DNA of 64,000 nt. Origin: Spodoptera frugiperda (lineage: Eukaryota > Arthropoda > Insecta > Lepidoptera > Noctuidae). The notes beneath the pieces were generated by a model. It ran no database searches. It was given only the letters and a program-made list of their open reading frames with translations, and was not told where the DNA came from. The DNA is taken from NCBI RefSeq assembly GCF_023101765.2, contig NC_064242.1, positions 10,218,327 through 10,282,326 on the forward strand, in the 5' to 3' direction. Each line of letters opens with the position of its first letter. Position 1 is the first letter of the stretch. The position numbers and the translations under genes are program-made. Shown here piece by piece: positions 1-13,860 of the stretch.

Positions 1-6
1 CACTCA

Positions 7-290
7 TTTAATTTTCTTACGGAAACAAAAACTTAGTAGGATATATCGATTTGAAAATATGTTGGGTGATGTCACTTCTAGGTAAGTTTGATACGATAAA
101 ATAATCCCCCACTCCAAAACTTTGATTCTTTTTATCTATATGACAATAAAAACATAAAATTGATGAAAAATTCGTGCCTAATATTTTTTCATTACCTGTC
201 TTGTCATACCCCGTCATCACACCTATTACAATAACATAATATGGTACTACAATGCAGCACCTTTGTAATGGCTCCCCATATAACAAGATG
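7..290 (+). repeat. Interspersed repeat family L, copy 1
   Basis: Shares an ordered series of blocks with 34910-35205: the AAACAAA start, ATATATCGATTT, GTCACTTCT, CTTTG-TTCTTTTTATCTAT, TATTTTTTCATTACCT and CATACCCCGTCAT. Copies are diverged with small indels. Class unknown. Confidence 0.6.
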
Positions 291-299
291 TCTATTGCT

Positions 300-1405
300 A
301 AATACCTGTCCGGTAATTGTAGACTTCGTGTATCGAACTCGATACCTCTTGTTCGGAAATCGCCTATAAAGTTTCTATGTAAAAAAAATTTATAAATATA
401 ACACGCATAAATATATAGACCAGACTTAATTCCACTTAAATTATAATATAATCAATACATATTTAGGCATAGCGCGGAGATTAATAAAACTAAACACGGC
501 CGTTGAAAATGAAGAAGTTTTTATCAAGAATGTCTCTTAAGTCGTGGTAGGTCAAATTCTTTGAAAGGACTTTTCAAGGTGACGCCGGGGAGACGTGGAA
601 AGAGTACGAAAAAAATGTTCAAAGTCTGCGATGTTTCTAATAAATATCGAGCATGAGTCTCAAAACTTTTGGCTATAAAAACATTAATTTTGCATACTTA
701 TGTGCTCTCCTTTTGACCTCTACACGCATCTTGAATTAGATTTTCGTCGTGATTTTCTTCTTGCCTTCTTAAGATTTTAATCAAAGGACAGTGAGTAGAA
801 GGAGAACACGTTATGTTGTTGTTCTTGTCATTTTAAGCGAGACGTCACTTTAGTGTCATTTCTTTTCTATTTTTGGAGAGGGCTGTCTGTCTATCAGATG
901 TGGTTTATACAACATCATAATGGAAAAAATTTGACACCTCTTTCCAAGTCATGTTATGGATTCCAATTTACCTAACTCTCAATCTTGTCTAAATATTTAA
1001 CTAGATTTAGTAATACACTTAATAACCTGTCTACTTACGTTCTAGACATACGTGTTAGTGTCAAAACGTGCATTAAAGCTGGTAAACCGACTTAATTAAT
1101 TAATTAAATTATGTTGCATCAACGGCTGAAGCTATTCATAGCATGTCAATATTAATCGTCTAGAACATAATTTCGGTTTATGAGTCTCTAAGTACCACAG
1201 CACGATTTAGTCGAGTAGTTATTTGAATACGAAATCTTGAGCACAATCCTTAGGGTGCATTAATTTGTGAGTTTTTTTTTTATTTAACCTGATCAAAGTC
1301 GCAGGGACTTCTAACCGACCATTATGCAAGTCATTACGGGAGGCTAATGTTCTATAGGTGACGTCTTGTATCTAACCAAATATAGTAGTAGTGATTGTTA
1401 ATGCG
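300..1405. other. Gene-free AT-rich stretch
   Basis: No gene, RNA or repeat I recognise. It contains short AT palindromes such as the TTAATTAATTAATTAA run near 1094. Confidence 0.6.
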
Positions 1406-1407
1406 AA

Positions 1408-1552
1408 GCTGTGGACTACCTAACGGGTTACTGGAGCTTCGGCTTGAAAAGCAGGAGTAGGGACGGGGTGGTTTTAGTCAGTAAGAGTCTGACTCTCCTT
1501 TTCGCCGCGCCTAAGACGGGAGAATACGTTGAAGACTTCTCCGATCCTAAAA
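1408..1552 (+). repeat. Short interspersed repeat family C
   Basis: Core blocks GGACTACCTAACGGG, AAAAGCAGGAGTAGG, ACGGGGTGG, GTCAGTAAGAGTCTGAC and AGACGGGAGAA are shared with copies at 20698, 35268, and on the other strand at 31494 and 61265. The family looks widespread in Lepidoptera; I leave its class open. Confidence 0.75.
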
Positions 1553-1559
1553 AAGCGAT

Positions 1560-3130
1560 TGTTAATGGAATTTGGAACTGTACCTACCACATAGTGTGTA
1601 GCAAAAACTTCACCCTGTATTATCTACAAAGGATTTAATAATGTAACTGGTAATCATGTAAATATGCTACAGACCAATTTAAACCTTTACCTTCAGGGAA
1701 TAACATACAAAATATAATATAGAGATCGCCCAAATTCTCAACCCACAAAACCATCAGCTTTTCGTTTTTAATCTCGTCATATTCTCGTGTGTATTGCAAA
1801 AACTCTAATCTGTGGGAGTGACATGGCCGCTGTGACGTCACAGCTCTCATCGTCTGTGACCGCAATATCCTGTCCGATGCAGCTCTGGTATACAAATTAA
1901 ACCGACGTTAGGGAATCATGTGTAGTGACGTGCCTATTTGTATGTGAGTGCGGTTTTTAGTTTCAGTTGTTATTTGTTTAAGTTGGTCTTGTATGAAATA
2001 CAATTATTACAGTATCTTATATTTGATGGCCAAGAGAGAGAGACGTCAATGCAACCATGTTGTAACTTTAGGCTGATTATAAGGGAATTAAATACGTTAG
2101 TTAATTTCTTGCTCGATATGGTTCAAGCAAAGATGTGACCAACTTTTCATTAGATATGTCCATACAAGCCACTATTGATTATATAGATTACTCTCTGCCG
2201 ACTTTTTAAAAATCACAAAACGCAATAAGCATATCAAGCATACTGAAATACTTAAAAGTCAAAACATCATTTCTCAAAAAAGTCATTTTAAAACTTAATA
2301 CAACACGATTAAAGTAACTTTTTCAATTAATCATTTTTTGATTTGAAAAGTTATCTTGAAGTCTTGATTTTGCAACTAACCGTTTTTTGAATGGATTAGG
2401 AGACATTCTTAATCGTTGTATATTTACTTAGTTTCCATCTCGCTTGATATCAAAGAGCGCTACGTTCAGACGTAGACTACGTAAGGGTGTCTACAGATGA
2501 TTGAACGTTGTCGTCGCTTATCTTAAAATTTTATAATATTCATAGTCGAGAGAGTGGAATATCGTGAGACGGGCTTCGGCAACTGATTCGAACTCATCAT
2601 ATATTATACTAACCATGACCATTCTGTCAAGGCTAAGATAAAATAAAAAGAATAAAGTAATCTTACGCATCTTCTACCACACGATATAACATTCTATGTA
2701 CGCATAACAAAAATTAAAAGGCAAAGCCCTAAGAAAAACATAAAGATTTGATATAATACACAGTGAAAGTATCTGAGAAACCGCAACCGCTTGTGTGAAG
2801 CCCCTTAGTAAAGCACAAAGAACAGACTGTTTTCAAAGACACGGCTTCTAATTAAACTTAGTCGTAAGAATGTTCTTTGTACTTCATGTCTTTGTTTCTT
2901 TTAAAAATATTCTCTCATAATTTCAATGCTAGCTAGTTACTCGTATACTTGTAAGTGTTGTACAAGTTTTTTTTTATGTTTATAGGTACAACACAGTGAC
3001 TTTATCTAGAGAGTAAGTAATGTGAGATACTAGTTACCTTGTTGTGGCTAGTTGATTGGTTTGGTTCTGGGTTTAATTTCTGGATCAGTTAAGAGATTAC
3101 TGTTTTTTAATTGTCAGGAATAACAACAGT
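1560..3130. other. Gene-free stretch
   Basis: AT-rich sequence with short open frames that show no domain, codon or splice support. Nothing else recognised. Confidence 0.55.
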
Positions 3131-3134
3131 CTTA

Positions 3135-3449
3135 GGGTGCTTTTACAGCAAAGATTTGCTATTTAGCTATGCTACGAAGATGTAGTAGCTAAGCTGCTAT
3201 GTGATTTTCAATGATACTAAGCTATGTAGCTGCGCGAAGAAGATGCGTAGCTCGAGTATGCAATGTATCAATAGTAGGGAAGCTATCCATACCACGTATC
3301 TATAGCACGCATTGTTCCCTATAAAAAACATAGTTTAAGTGAGTCCACTTACACCAGTACAAAGCTATGTGTAAAAATGAATATGATTGGTGAAAGCCAA
3401 ACGTATCCACAGCAGCGTAGCATAGTATATCTCAGGTGTAAAAGCACCC
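3135..3449. mobile_element. PIF/Harbinger-like MITE, copy 1, with TTA target duplication
   Basis: Ends are GGGTGCTTTTACA and its complement TGTAAAAGCACCC, flanked on both sides by TTA (3132-3134 and 3450-3452). The interior is rich in AGCTATG words in both orientations. A second copy lies at 32308-32610. The 3-bp TTA duplication fits PIF/Harbinger elements. Confidence 0.7.
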
Positions 3450-3452
3450 TTA

Positions 3453-4010
3453 TTTCAAATTCTTCGTATTATATAACTTAGTAAAAGCATGATATGATTC
3501 TTTTAATATGTAAATAGAAAACAATAAGAAACTATACAAAACTAATCTCATTTGGAAACCTAATTTCATATTCAGGTTTTCAAGTATCCTAATAACTCAC
3601 AAAACAACCACTTACAACTAAATACCTTCACCTCAACAGCTACCAACACGAATAACCAAATAACATTTCCAAACAAATTCCATCATTAACTCCAAACATT
3701 ATTTAGAATATTTACTCAAGAAATATTATACTAAGATCGAGTCATAGCCAAAGGAATCCGTGAGTACAAACCTAATTTCCCTGGAGCGAATGTGTCGAGA
3801 CATCACTTCACGTTTCTCTGTCTAATTGATCGTATTTCAGGAAACACCCTCGAGGGCCTAACGTCGGTAACTCTAATATTATGTGTTTTACCAAGAACCT
3901 CGAACGCAAATAACTTTGACAGTTCTGTTTTATGTTAAGATGAAGTTACACGGTACACTGTTGATAAATAGATGAAACGGGTTGTTGTGGATTAACGCTT
4001 ATTTTTATTT
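3453..4010. other. Gene-free stretch
   Basis: Nothing recognised; AT-rich with no credible reading frame. Confidence 0.5.
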
Positions 4011-4044
4011 ATTGGTGGTACTGCCAGCCTTTGGGACACCAGGT

Positions 4045-4200
4045 TTTTTTATGGTATAACCGGTAAACGAGCAGACGGATCACCTGATGATAAGCAATCG
4101 CCGCCGCCCACGGACACTTGAAACACCAGAGGTTTGTTACAAGTGCAATGCCAGCCTTTTTGGTTACAAATTTAAGGGTTGTTGGGGAATAGGGTATTGA
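4045..4200 (+). repeat. Short interspersed repeat family B
   Basis: Begins TTTTTTTATGGTATAA, then CGGTAAACGAGCAGACGG, ATCACCTGATG, AATCGCCGCCGCCCA, ACACCAGAGG, TTACAAGTGC and AAGGGTTGTTGGGGAAT. The same order recurs at 15853, 22045, 47450 and 59790, and reversed at 34140. Confidence 0.75.
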
Positions 4201-4364
4201 AGTCAACTGGAGAAGATGTTTATAGTAATTTCATTTATTCCATATTTCAGGCTTCATAGGCCCATATAAAATACTTAAACTTTACATTAAAGATTTATAA
4301 ATACTCTACATACATTACAAACAATAGTACACTTAGCTTAATTAATTAATAATCAGGTCACACG

Positions 4365-5480
4365 AAATGACGGCGTCGTCACTCGCGCGGTGTCCGGTAG
4401 CTGACCGCGGAAAAGTCGGTAGCTAGTTATCGCGGCCAAAACTCCTCCTTCATTAAGGTCGACAGATGTTCAGTCGGCATGACCACAAAGGACTTGAAGT
4501 CCATCTGTGTTAGAGTGCAGCTGCTCGACCTTCAGATGAAGCTTTGCCTTAACTTGATGAACTCCACATTAAACCTTTGTAGAGTCAACAGACGGGACAC
4601 ATAGTAAAAGCGTCGCTGGTACAAAACGCAAGATAGTTGGTCCTGTCAATGACGGTACTCGCACTGATTGCGGCAAGTAGGCTTCCTCTTATTCTTTCTT
4701 TCGACAGGGTAAAGCCTTCCTTTTTCATTCTGGTTCTTTTTAGTAACCTCCTTATGCAAATCCACGTGAGGCTTTTCGCCCTATTGAACCTGCTTACCCC
4801 CTTTGCAGCATATCAGCGAAACGTTTGGGGGTCGACGTACTCACACGTTTCTAGCCTGCGCCGGAGACGCTAGCCGTTCGACGGAGTGATCACTGCAGGC
4901 CCGCACGTAAGTTTATGCCTGCGCCTTCGCCGACTCAAAACTGCTGACCGATGCATTAGCACAACCGCGGCATATGTTTGTAATCGTCGGTGCACAGTTT
5001 CGGTACCCACTTACAGCAAATAACGCCATCAATTCCGCACGGATTCTCCAATTGTATTCTCTGAAGACATCCTTGGATTGTACTCCCAACTTGTCTTCAA
5101 GATATGATGTCCTTGATCAACCTGGAAACGTGATCAAAGGTGAAGGGGGAGCTTGTGCAGGTCTTTGCCACGAAAGGCAATCGTCGGGGTCTGACCTTAG
5201 CAAGGTGATTAACCTACACTTTTCTTTCCCTCTCGGGAGCTGGCATGTCGTCCAGCTTTCAAGACATTGGAATAGCAACTTTTGCCGCTACTTATGTCTC
5301 CTCCTTGAATTAGATTTGCAGATTTGCAAGATGCTAACATCCATCGTATCGAGTACCATGTTATTGTAAATGCCAGCAACTCATTTATGAGTGGTTGGGT
5401 ACTCAAGTTAGGCAGGCAGCGGCTAGTGCCGCGCGATTCGAAAGTTTTGTAAACACGACCGTATACGAGCGCGCTTCGCA
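4365..5480. other. GC-richer gene-free patch of unknown origin
   Basis: Noticeably richer in CpG than its surroundings, with overlapping open frames on both strands up to 131 codons. No frame shows a domain or splice support. It may be a decayed retroelement body or a former coding segment; I could not tell. Confidence 0.35.
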
Positions 5481-5644
5481 CTGCACTCATAATTCATCTT
5501 CATATCAGCCACAAGACTTCCACTGCTGAACATAGGCCTTGAATGACAATAGTAGTAACAAAGAGTGAATCAGTAAACCAAATGTAAATACTACTTAATT
5601 GATACTTTTGTCATAGTAATTAAATTTATTGTAAAAAAGTCTTT

Positions 5645-5735
5645 TTTATAGGTGCAGACGGTTCACCTGATGTTAAGTATCAAGCATGAACACCCGCAAA
5701 ACCAGAGGAGTCACAGGTGCGTTGCCTAACGAAAA
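5645..5735 (+). repeat. Repeat family B' fragment
   Basis: Reads TTTTTTATAGGTGCAGACGG, TTCACCTGATG, ACACCCGCAAAACCAGAGG and AGTCACAGGTGCGTTGCC. The AGTCACAGGTGCGTTGCC block sets it apart from family B and matches 19390-19532 on the other strand. Confidence 0.6.
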
Positions 5736-5739
5736 GGAG

Positions 5740-8700
5740 TACGCTCTTTTCTTGAAGGTTTGATTACCAAAGTACAACCCGTGTTTACTTAAACCACAAT
5801 AGACATAATAAGACGTCAACAAAGATGTTGAAGTTTGGACAAAGATGTCCATCTTTCCCGCTATTTTAAGACCTTTCACATAAAGACGGTAAACACGTCT
5901 AAAATAAGCCAACAATAGTAGAAGCACATTCAGGAAACTATAACGAGAATGAAGCCTCACTCCGCCATCTTTTGTCTGACGGAAAAGAGAAAGCTTGTTA
6001 TACCCCAAAAATAAATTTCACAAAGAAAAGTCAAATATAAATTCTTCGCTATTACCTTTTGTTGCGAAGACATTTTGTTACATACTTATTGTGCCTACAA
6101 TTTCGTGTGGAACAGTAAATCCATTAAAAGAGGAACAAAATAACATCGTAAAAGTTCCTTAGAAAAGTCTAAAGAAAGGTAATAAGACAGGCTCGTCTTA
6201 GAACCGCCAAGAACCATTCCAGAAGTTTTTCGCATTCGTCCTTCCTTCATTTTATATTCTTAATGGACTCACCTGCGGGTTTACGTAATATTATAGAAAT
6301 TACGAGCGCTTGCTTCCTTTTATTTTAACGTTATTATCGCATATACAGCGCGAAAGTATTTAGATATTTACTTCGGTTGCTGCCAGCGTTTTATATGCTA
6401 CTTTAAAAATAACGAACAGGAATAAACTAAGTTTATGTCTGACTGGTTCTACTGTAATATTTCACACCCAAATCCTATCTTTGTAATACGTCATGTCTAT
6501 AAAATCTCAGCTACCAAAATAAGCTTCATATTTATTCCATAAAATGTGTAAGGAATCCTAAGAATGAATACGTACCCAAACAGCGACGTGTCAGTAGCCT
6601 GTCTTCACATCAAATGAAACCCATCACAAAAGGCGACCTAAAAATCTCTCACGAAAGCAATAACAAGATATCTTAACCAGTATTTCGCTTATTCTTTAGC
6701 TAAAACCATACTGCGGACTGGCTGTGGGAATTTTCATGAGCACTTAGATGTAACGAGTTCCGTAAATAAGACTCCAGTTTGGTAATAAGAGTATGTTTGC
6801 AAGAGTAACGCGGTTTTAGTTGAGTACCTATTTTATTGTTTGCGTTAGCAACATTTTTAGAGGCTGCTTCAATTTATGCGAGCCTGGTACTCAGCGGCGA
6901 AGAAAGTGGTATTTTAATTAGCGGGTTGAGTGAGACTAAAACGTGTGTTTTAAACACGCTAATCAAACACGACGTCTTCATTTTATAAGCTTTTATTTTA
7001 TTTGTTAATTAATATTTCCATTTAATTTTCTAAACTGTACAAAATTGGCATCATTATTTCATTTTCATTAATTGATTTATCTGTATCTCAGCTTTAATCG
7101 TTCCAGTGCAAGTTAAATTCCCTCCTCTTCTATAGCGTGAACATTAAAAATTGATTTTTAAGATTTCATATTCCATTAAACTCCTCTTTAAAACCTTCCA
7201 GCATTAACTGGACTTCACCAAATAGACCCTAATAAAAATGAATACTTACATCCAAAAACGTATGAGATAAGAACCTTGAGACAGAACACGTTACCAAGAG
7301 TTCGCACGTCGAACTGCATGAACTTCCCCAAAATAGTCCGAAGATAAACTGAAACTGTACAGTGTACATCGGCCTTATCTATTGTGTGTAGCAGGCCGTT
7401 TACGAGACAAAGTTCTGAGTTTAGATTAAGCGTAACAGAGTCGTAAGGAGAAACAACAGACGCAATTATACAACTAACTCACTCAAGTCGTCTTCGGAAT
7501 TCTAGAGTTGAGTATGAATGAGACGATCTTACGTCTCTCTTGATGTCGCATTCTGCTGTAAGTTTTCTGGTCTGTATATGGACGTTATGTCTGGGTGTTT
7601 CATTTATGCTTTTCCCAATGTTTCTGGGATTTAATGGTGGTGAAAAAATAAGAAGGGAATTAATGAATAAAACTATGGAAATGTAATCGAATCAAAGTTT
7701 AGGTTTAGTCTGTTACTTAGTACTAAAACCTGAATGAAAAAGTGATAGATGACTGGGTACTTATATGCAAGTGTAATTAGCTATAATTTATACTTGATTA
7801 GGTTTAACTATAAGGCTGATAACATTAATACTCAAACTTCTCCTTCTTTAAAAACTCCTCAATTAAACAGGATCGTTAAATGAAAGGAACAAAAACAATA
7901 CTTAATTAAGTTTCGAATTGAACAAACTTTTCAAGTGGAATTCAATGAGACTTGTTTCTTAAATACTGTTTTAAACGCAGTTTCATTGGACTTTTAGTTT
8001 CTTGTATGTAAATTATGTTTTTTAAAGGGAAAACGTCTGACGCTCAAATTGTCATTGTTATAACTACTTTTACGTGTTTATGAGTTTCGACTACAATTGC
8101 TTGAGTTTAAAGTTACTTTTTACATATTGATGGTTTGAAGAAAATTTAATGTTTGCGTTAATTTTATTAATATATGAAATTACTCTCTTCTTAAAACGAA
8201 TATAAAGAAAAGTGTCCATAGTAATTCAATTAAGTATCTTTTATAATTTATAAATAGCATTCATAAAAGAATATCATGCCTTACATTCTTCTAAAAGGAA
8301 GACAGAAGTGTACACTGTAATTGTTAGTATCAAAAGGGGAGAAAATTTCAAAAAATCTGCACAATATTTCATTCAGAAAAAACACATACTTTGTACATAA
8401 TTACGTTAATATTAACTGCCTCCCCTCGGTACTTGCGCAGTACATTACACAACTCCCCAAACGCAACCTAAACATCTTGTTTCTATTTTTTACCCCAAAA
8501 ATATGGCGTCGCATTTTAAGATATTAAACTTGTTCCCATAATATATGCGCCCCCCTGCGCCTATTTCCTTGGAGAGGAGGCTACTTTGTATTCACAAGGG
8601 AAGAACAGTGAATGCATTCGCCCGCTGCAAGCCGGAGATTCGTGACGAATTTTTCATATGAAATTTCATATATAGCACGAAAATATTTATACTATTTTTG

Positions 8701-9400
8701 TTTGGAGCTACGGAATACGTCGCGTAAATAGTTTGCATGAATGTTACATTTCTGCAAGTCCGTGTTGTTGTCTAATATGAATGTGTATTGTCGTGTTGAA
8801 AGGGGAGGTGTGCTCGCTAATATGAAAATAAGAGCATTCACAAGCAGGGAATGCTTTCTAAAGAGTCTCTGTTTTAACGGAATATTTTCAGACTGTGTTT
8901 TTACTTTAATAGTTTTAAGCACTAATACTAAGTGCTTATAAAGTCTTTTATTGGAGCCTGAAGTTAGAAAAATACATGAACAAAATGAAAGTACTAACTT
9001 TTATTCGATAAAAAAATAGTCTGTCTTGAAAGATTCTCTGTATATGTATGGTTTTAAGAAGATAGCTTTAAAAAAAAACAAATTTTCTTTTGTGTTCATA
9101 TTAGTTCAGAAATATATTGTTTTAGTGAAGTAAAACTGACTATTCATACAAAATATTCGTTTCAAAAAAAGGTCTTCTATACAAAGATCAGCTCACTCCA
9201 TAAACAGGCATAGTTTATCATAATAAATCATACGCATCTTGGGCCTCCCTATCGACCACTACAGTAAACGGTCCACAGGGATATACCTACGTAGCTGTAA
9301 GTATCATGTCCGACAAGCGGATTGATGATAGACGTTTGATGGTATCGATATCCCTAAAACTATGAGATGGAGATTTTCAGGAAATCGTACCCTATAGAAT
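5740..9400. other. Gene-free stretch
   Basis: AT-rich sequence with no recognised gene or named repeat. The section 8550-8650 is locally GC-rich, with nothing identifiable in it. Confidence 0.5.
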
Positions 9401-11335
9401 ACTTATAATAATAATAAAATCCTTTATTTGTTTTCTACAAAAATATACATTACATAAACCCACCAAACTGTTAGGACAGTTTATCTTATCTTTACATATG
9501 CACGAAAACTATATATATATTATAAGTGAAAATAAAATCTTTATACATTATTTCTGTAAGAGTAGGTCATGATGAAAGGACATCTCTAAAAATAACAATG
9601 CTTCACGCCTTTAATTTCCTGGTCACTTATAGCCAGTTTTATTAGAAGACTATTTGGTATGAATTCACATTTAATTGAAATAATTGGATGACTTCTTCAT
9701 AGTTTCTAGGACTATATAATTATGAAATCTTTAATAAACAGCCACACAACCCTATATCTCGTATGACGTAAGTCTAGAAGCAAATCTAAAATGCACAAAC
9801 AGCGTTTGACAAACTATCGGTTGGCTACACAAATATTTGTTCCAATCACTCGGCCACTATGCCAATAGAAGCGCCAACGCTACTAGTTATCTGTCTTAAG
9901 CTTCACTTTCAAAGTGAAATGTTTGTAGGAACATAATATTTAAAGAGATTAGAAGTCTAATAAAATAGTTCTGTCAGTGCGGTGACTACAAATTCTTCTG
10001 AAGCCCCTAATCTATTTGTCAATTACATCTTGATGCGGAAAGTATTTCTTGTTTGTTTATAATTCCTAGGATCTCATGAGCAGCATTCTGCGACACATGA
10101 AAAGCCGACAGCCGCGTTGCTACTGATATGCATGCTCTAGCATGCTATAGCAGCCTCTAGCATGGCTTAAAACTGGTCCAGTTCCTCGTCAAATAGTTAC
10201 GTGAGTAAGCCAAAAAACATTATCATTAATGTAGCATGTCACACGAAAGTTTTAATATTAACACAAACGACGATTATTGTAATGTATGCTAGGAAACCTG
10301 AGACTCCTAACGAGTAATAAAAACGAAAATAGTTACTTAAGTAACCCGAAAAACATAATAATTGATCGTAGTTTGTATTCACAATATGAGAATTAACATT
10401 TAACAAATGCAATCTAACAATCAACCCGAAAACCTACATTTAGAAAATCACATTTTAGCCATGTATAGATAAATAACATTGTGAAAAAAATGCTGAAAGA
10501 ACTTTTACAACATAAATAACGAAATCTTTTTTTATTAGTTCGCGCTACAACTTATTTGAAAACATTCAGTCAAAGGGTCAGCACCGAAGTACTCTACTAA
10601 ATGACTTTTCCTCACACATTATACAAATGTACAAGAATGGTTAAATACCATCACAAGTTCCCTATTTTTTCTCTGCACCCCAAACCGCTAATAATGCTTA
10701 GCACGGTCCATTGCGCCCGACTTACATTGGCGTGCCATATTATGGAAGCTTCGAGCTATCTCAATGTGAGGTCGCATTTAGATAGTCATTTTATTCTATT
10801 CTGTTGTAAATGAGAATGCTAATGCTTTTATGTTGTTTCGTGTAGGTAGTCTAATTTTAATAGTGGGTCATTTTTGTAGTTAATTCTCTCTATCATGTAA
10901 AGTATCTATCAACACGTATGCTAGTCAAAACTTTAGTTCAAATTAAGAATAAATAATATTAAACGTATAACTCGCCATCTTTGCCAAAACTGTTACCGTA
11001 TTAGTCCCATGTGTCCCATAAATAAATACTACTGCGAAATCATGAACCATGAACACCGGCCCCGTCATACACTTGTAGATGATAATTTATTAATTTAAGT
11101 TTTATAATTTTATAAACTATTAGTAAAAAGCGCTTAAATTACTAAAACAGGACTCATAACGTTAATCCTCCAAAAAGTAGCATTTATACTCATCTGCACC
11201 AACCTAGTAGTTCTGTCACGCTAAAACTACTGTATTAATTTATATGAAGTAGTATTTGTAGTATAAGTATTTATACCAAACTATACTTCTCTACCTATAT
11301 CTATACTATTTATACCGATCAATCTTTAGACTGAT
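9400..11335. other. Gene-free stretch with decayed repeats
   Basis: Contains an (AAT)n-like start followed by AAAATCCTTTATTTG near 9405, resembling a retroposon 3' end. Two similar blocks, AAATAGTTACGTGAGTAAGCC and AAATAGTTACTTAAGTAACCC-like, lie near 10192 and 10328. A tandem-like run of CATGCTCTAGCATGCTATAG lies near 10131. No gene seen. Confidence 0.4.
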
Positions 11336-11336
11336 C

Positions 11337-11410
11337 AGATGAGCTGACTTGGGTGATAGGATACTTTTTATCTCACGCGAACGCGGGCAAAGCCACTAGC
11401 AAAAGATAGT
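11337..11410 (+). repeat. RTE-like LINE 3' tail fragment
   Basis: GAGCTGACTTGGGTGATAGG, ATACTTTTTATCTC, ACGCGGGCAAAGCC and ACTAGCAAAAG are a common retroposon tail in moths. The reverse complement of the first blocks occurs at 19545-19600. Confidence 0.55.
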
Positions 11411-13740
11411 AACAAATAATTCAACCAACAATCTTAAATCTCTTCTCTTTATAACATTGGTTAACATTCCCCGATTTCTTCCCTCCAGCCATCATGGTCG
11501 AGCCTCTGAAGTACATTTCCTCCCTTATTTTTACGTTCCTCTTTTTCAAATGTACCCGAGCTTTCACCTCTTCATTGCTTATGGCGTATGGTGTCGGCAT
11601 TTTATTACCTTATAGCCATGGAGTTCAAAGCTATAACTAAAGGAATAATAATAAAAGGGCCCCGTTTGTTTGGGAAATTTCGATATAAACTGGATCAGAA
11701 TCATGAATCTTATCTCATTTTACGATGAGTATGTATATTATATTAGTTATTGTCTTCGATCGATCGTGTTTGAATACTTTATTTTATAACACAAAAGGTA
11801 TCTTGAAATAGCAATCAGATTTACTGCATTTCTGTAAGAAACTCTAACTACTACAATTATTAAAGTCATCATTTCATTAAAGGAAAAATCATTCAGTATT
11901 CAAAACGTTATGTTCCATTTCCATAGAAGTTTTTTTTCAGATTCAGACACGTAAACAGTCCAACTGTACAGTTAAAACTGCATAGATACATCGTAAGGTG
12001 TCGAACGTGCTTTACCGTAAGTAATTTTCCGTTGTATCACAATGGCCTCATTTTCTACTTATTAACAACACGTGGGCACACACCTCCGGTCATATGTAAC
12101 AGTAGAACATCCACAGTTGAAACAAGATATTTTATAAACAACAATATTTTTCCTGCTCTTAATCTGGCTCCATAAAAATGTAAATAAACCTGATGATCAT
12201 TCAGCAACATAATTCCTTTACATGTGCTCGTTAGATGCCAGAATACGGTCTCCGTACTAATGAGTTTTAGCCCTTTCAATCACCACCCCTCATGTAAAAA
12301 AGATCAACCCTTGTAAACGCACTTTGCTGATTAATTACTGACTTGCTTTATCCAGTCAGATGTAGGGTACTGGAAGCCCGTTCTGACCCCTATTCAAGTC
12401 GTACGTTTTATTAGGTTGGTAAAAGTGTAATAAAATGCTACTGGATGTACAATTCCAGTGATGTTTTGATCTGCAATCACTTCTATCTAGTAGATACATA
12501 TCTGTAGTTCCGTACATGCTTTGAATTGAATTTCTTGGTAAAAAAAAAAAAAACTTGTTGTAAAGTTATCTAAAATCTACAGGAGAATTTATAGCTTGTG
12601 TCTATATTGTGCATCAAAACTTTCTGCAAAATATTTATACAGCAACTTTTTTGAGGCACCCTTTATTTTCATACACCCGAAAAGTTTGTCTTCTATTACG
12701 CGTTATCTCTGAACACCCTAACATTTTAAAGTTGAAGCAAATATTTATATCAGTAGCAATCTGTATCAAAAGAAAATCAAAGTAAAACAATTCACTCTGG
12801 CGTTGTTGAGCAAACTTTGGTGCGGTCCCTAATCTCCTACTTATTGGGGTTAAACCGATGAAGTCATCAATTTGAATGAAATCTACTCGAGCCCGCCCTC
12901 TTCCCTCCGGCTAATCAAAGAGTGCAGAGGTTAATACCAGCGGTGTTTCGCTTTTTTTGCAATATCCCTTTGACAAGCCCAGTTCAGTTTCTTTGATTGC
13001 TTACTGCCTGGAATTGAGAGTTGTAATTTCGAAATTAATTGGTAACCGGTACGAGTATCGGGATATTTTACTTTATTACATACAGTTCAATATTGAATAA
13101 ACATTGCTTGTGTTATTTTTACAGGACTGTCTGTGTAATTAAAATTAATTGCTGATATAACGTCTAAATATTTTGCGCGGTCATCAACACATTTGATTAC
13201 GTTACCTATAGGTCACTTACCTCTTTCCCAGCTATCAAACTCAAACCTATATTGGGAATTGCTCAAACTGAAACCATAAACCTTTACAATCAAACAGCGC
13301 GTATTTGTTCCAAGAATGCGACCCTTAAACAGAGGCAAATTCAAAGGTCAAACCTTTATCTGTACAGAATTAATATTATAGTACGTAATGCCCACGCAAT
13401 AGGGCCGTTTACTCTTTGAAAGTTTCTTATATTCGTTTGTTTCTCATACTCATTGATATACTGTATTTATTTCCACACTATAAGCGACGTTGTCTATCCA
13501 CTTCGCACTTGTGATTTCCCCCGGGCAGCCTTGTTTAATAATTCAAGTCGTCCCATGTTTGGACCTTACCTTAGTTACAACGATGCCGAATAATTAATTT
13601 ACAAGTGCCAGAACAACTTCGGGCTTGACCCACTTGGACTGTGACGTGCTGCGGTCCAATTGTTTGGTTAAATTGTTCTTTCATTATTCTTGGGTATAAA
13701 ACTAATGTTGGTATAATCAGTGTCTGTCCAAAAATAGCAC
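11411..13740. other. Gene-free stretch
   Basis: AT-rich, with a homopolymer A run near 12541. No gene or named repeat recognised. Confidence 0.5.
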
Positions 13741-13744
13741 AATC

Positions 13745-13860
13745 ATTACATTGACTACCTAATGTTCAAATACTCAGACGCTACTCAATTTTAAGACGCT
13801 CTCAAAAATATATCTGTCACTACAAATACCTTAGAAAATGAAAGAGATAGCACGATATTT
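13745..13860 (-). repeat. Repeat family M, copy 1
   Basis: On the minus strand it reads GAGAGCGTCTTAAAATTGAG followed by TAGCGTCTGAGTATTTGA. The same blocks occur at 44950-45045 and 50475-50560. Flanking sequence is AT-rich. Confidence 0.55.

Noticed and set aside
4974..5490. Frames of 131 (+) and 93 (-) codons overlapping on opposite strands
   Set aside because: No recognisable protein on either strand; kept only as a GC-rich patch.
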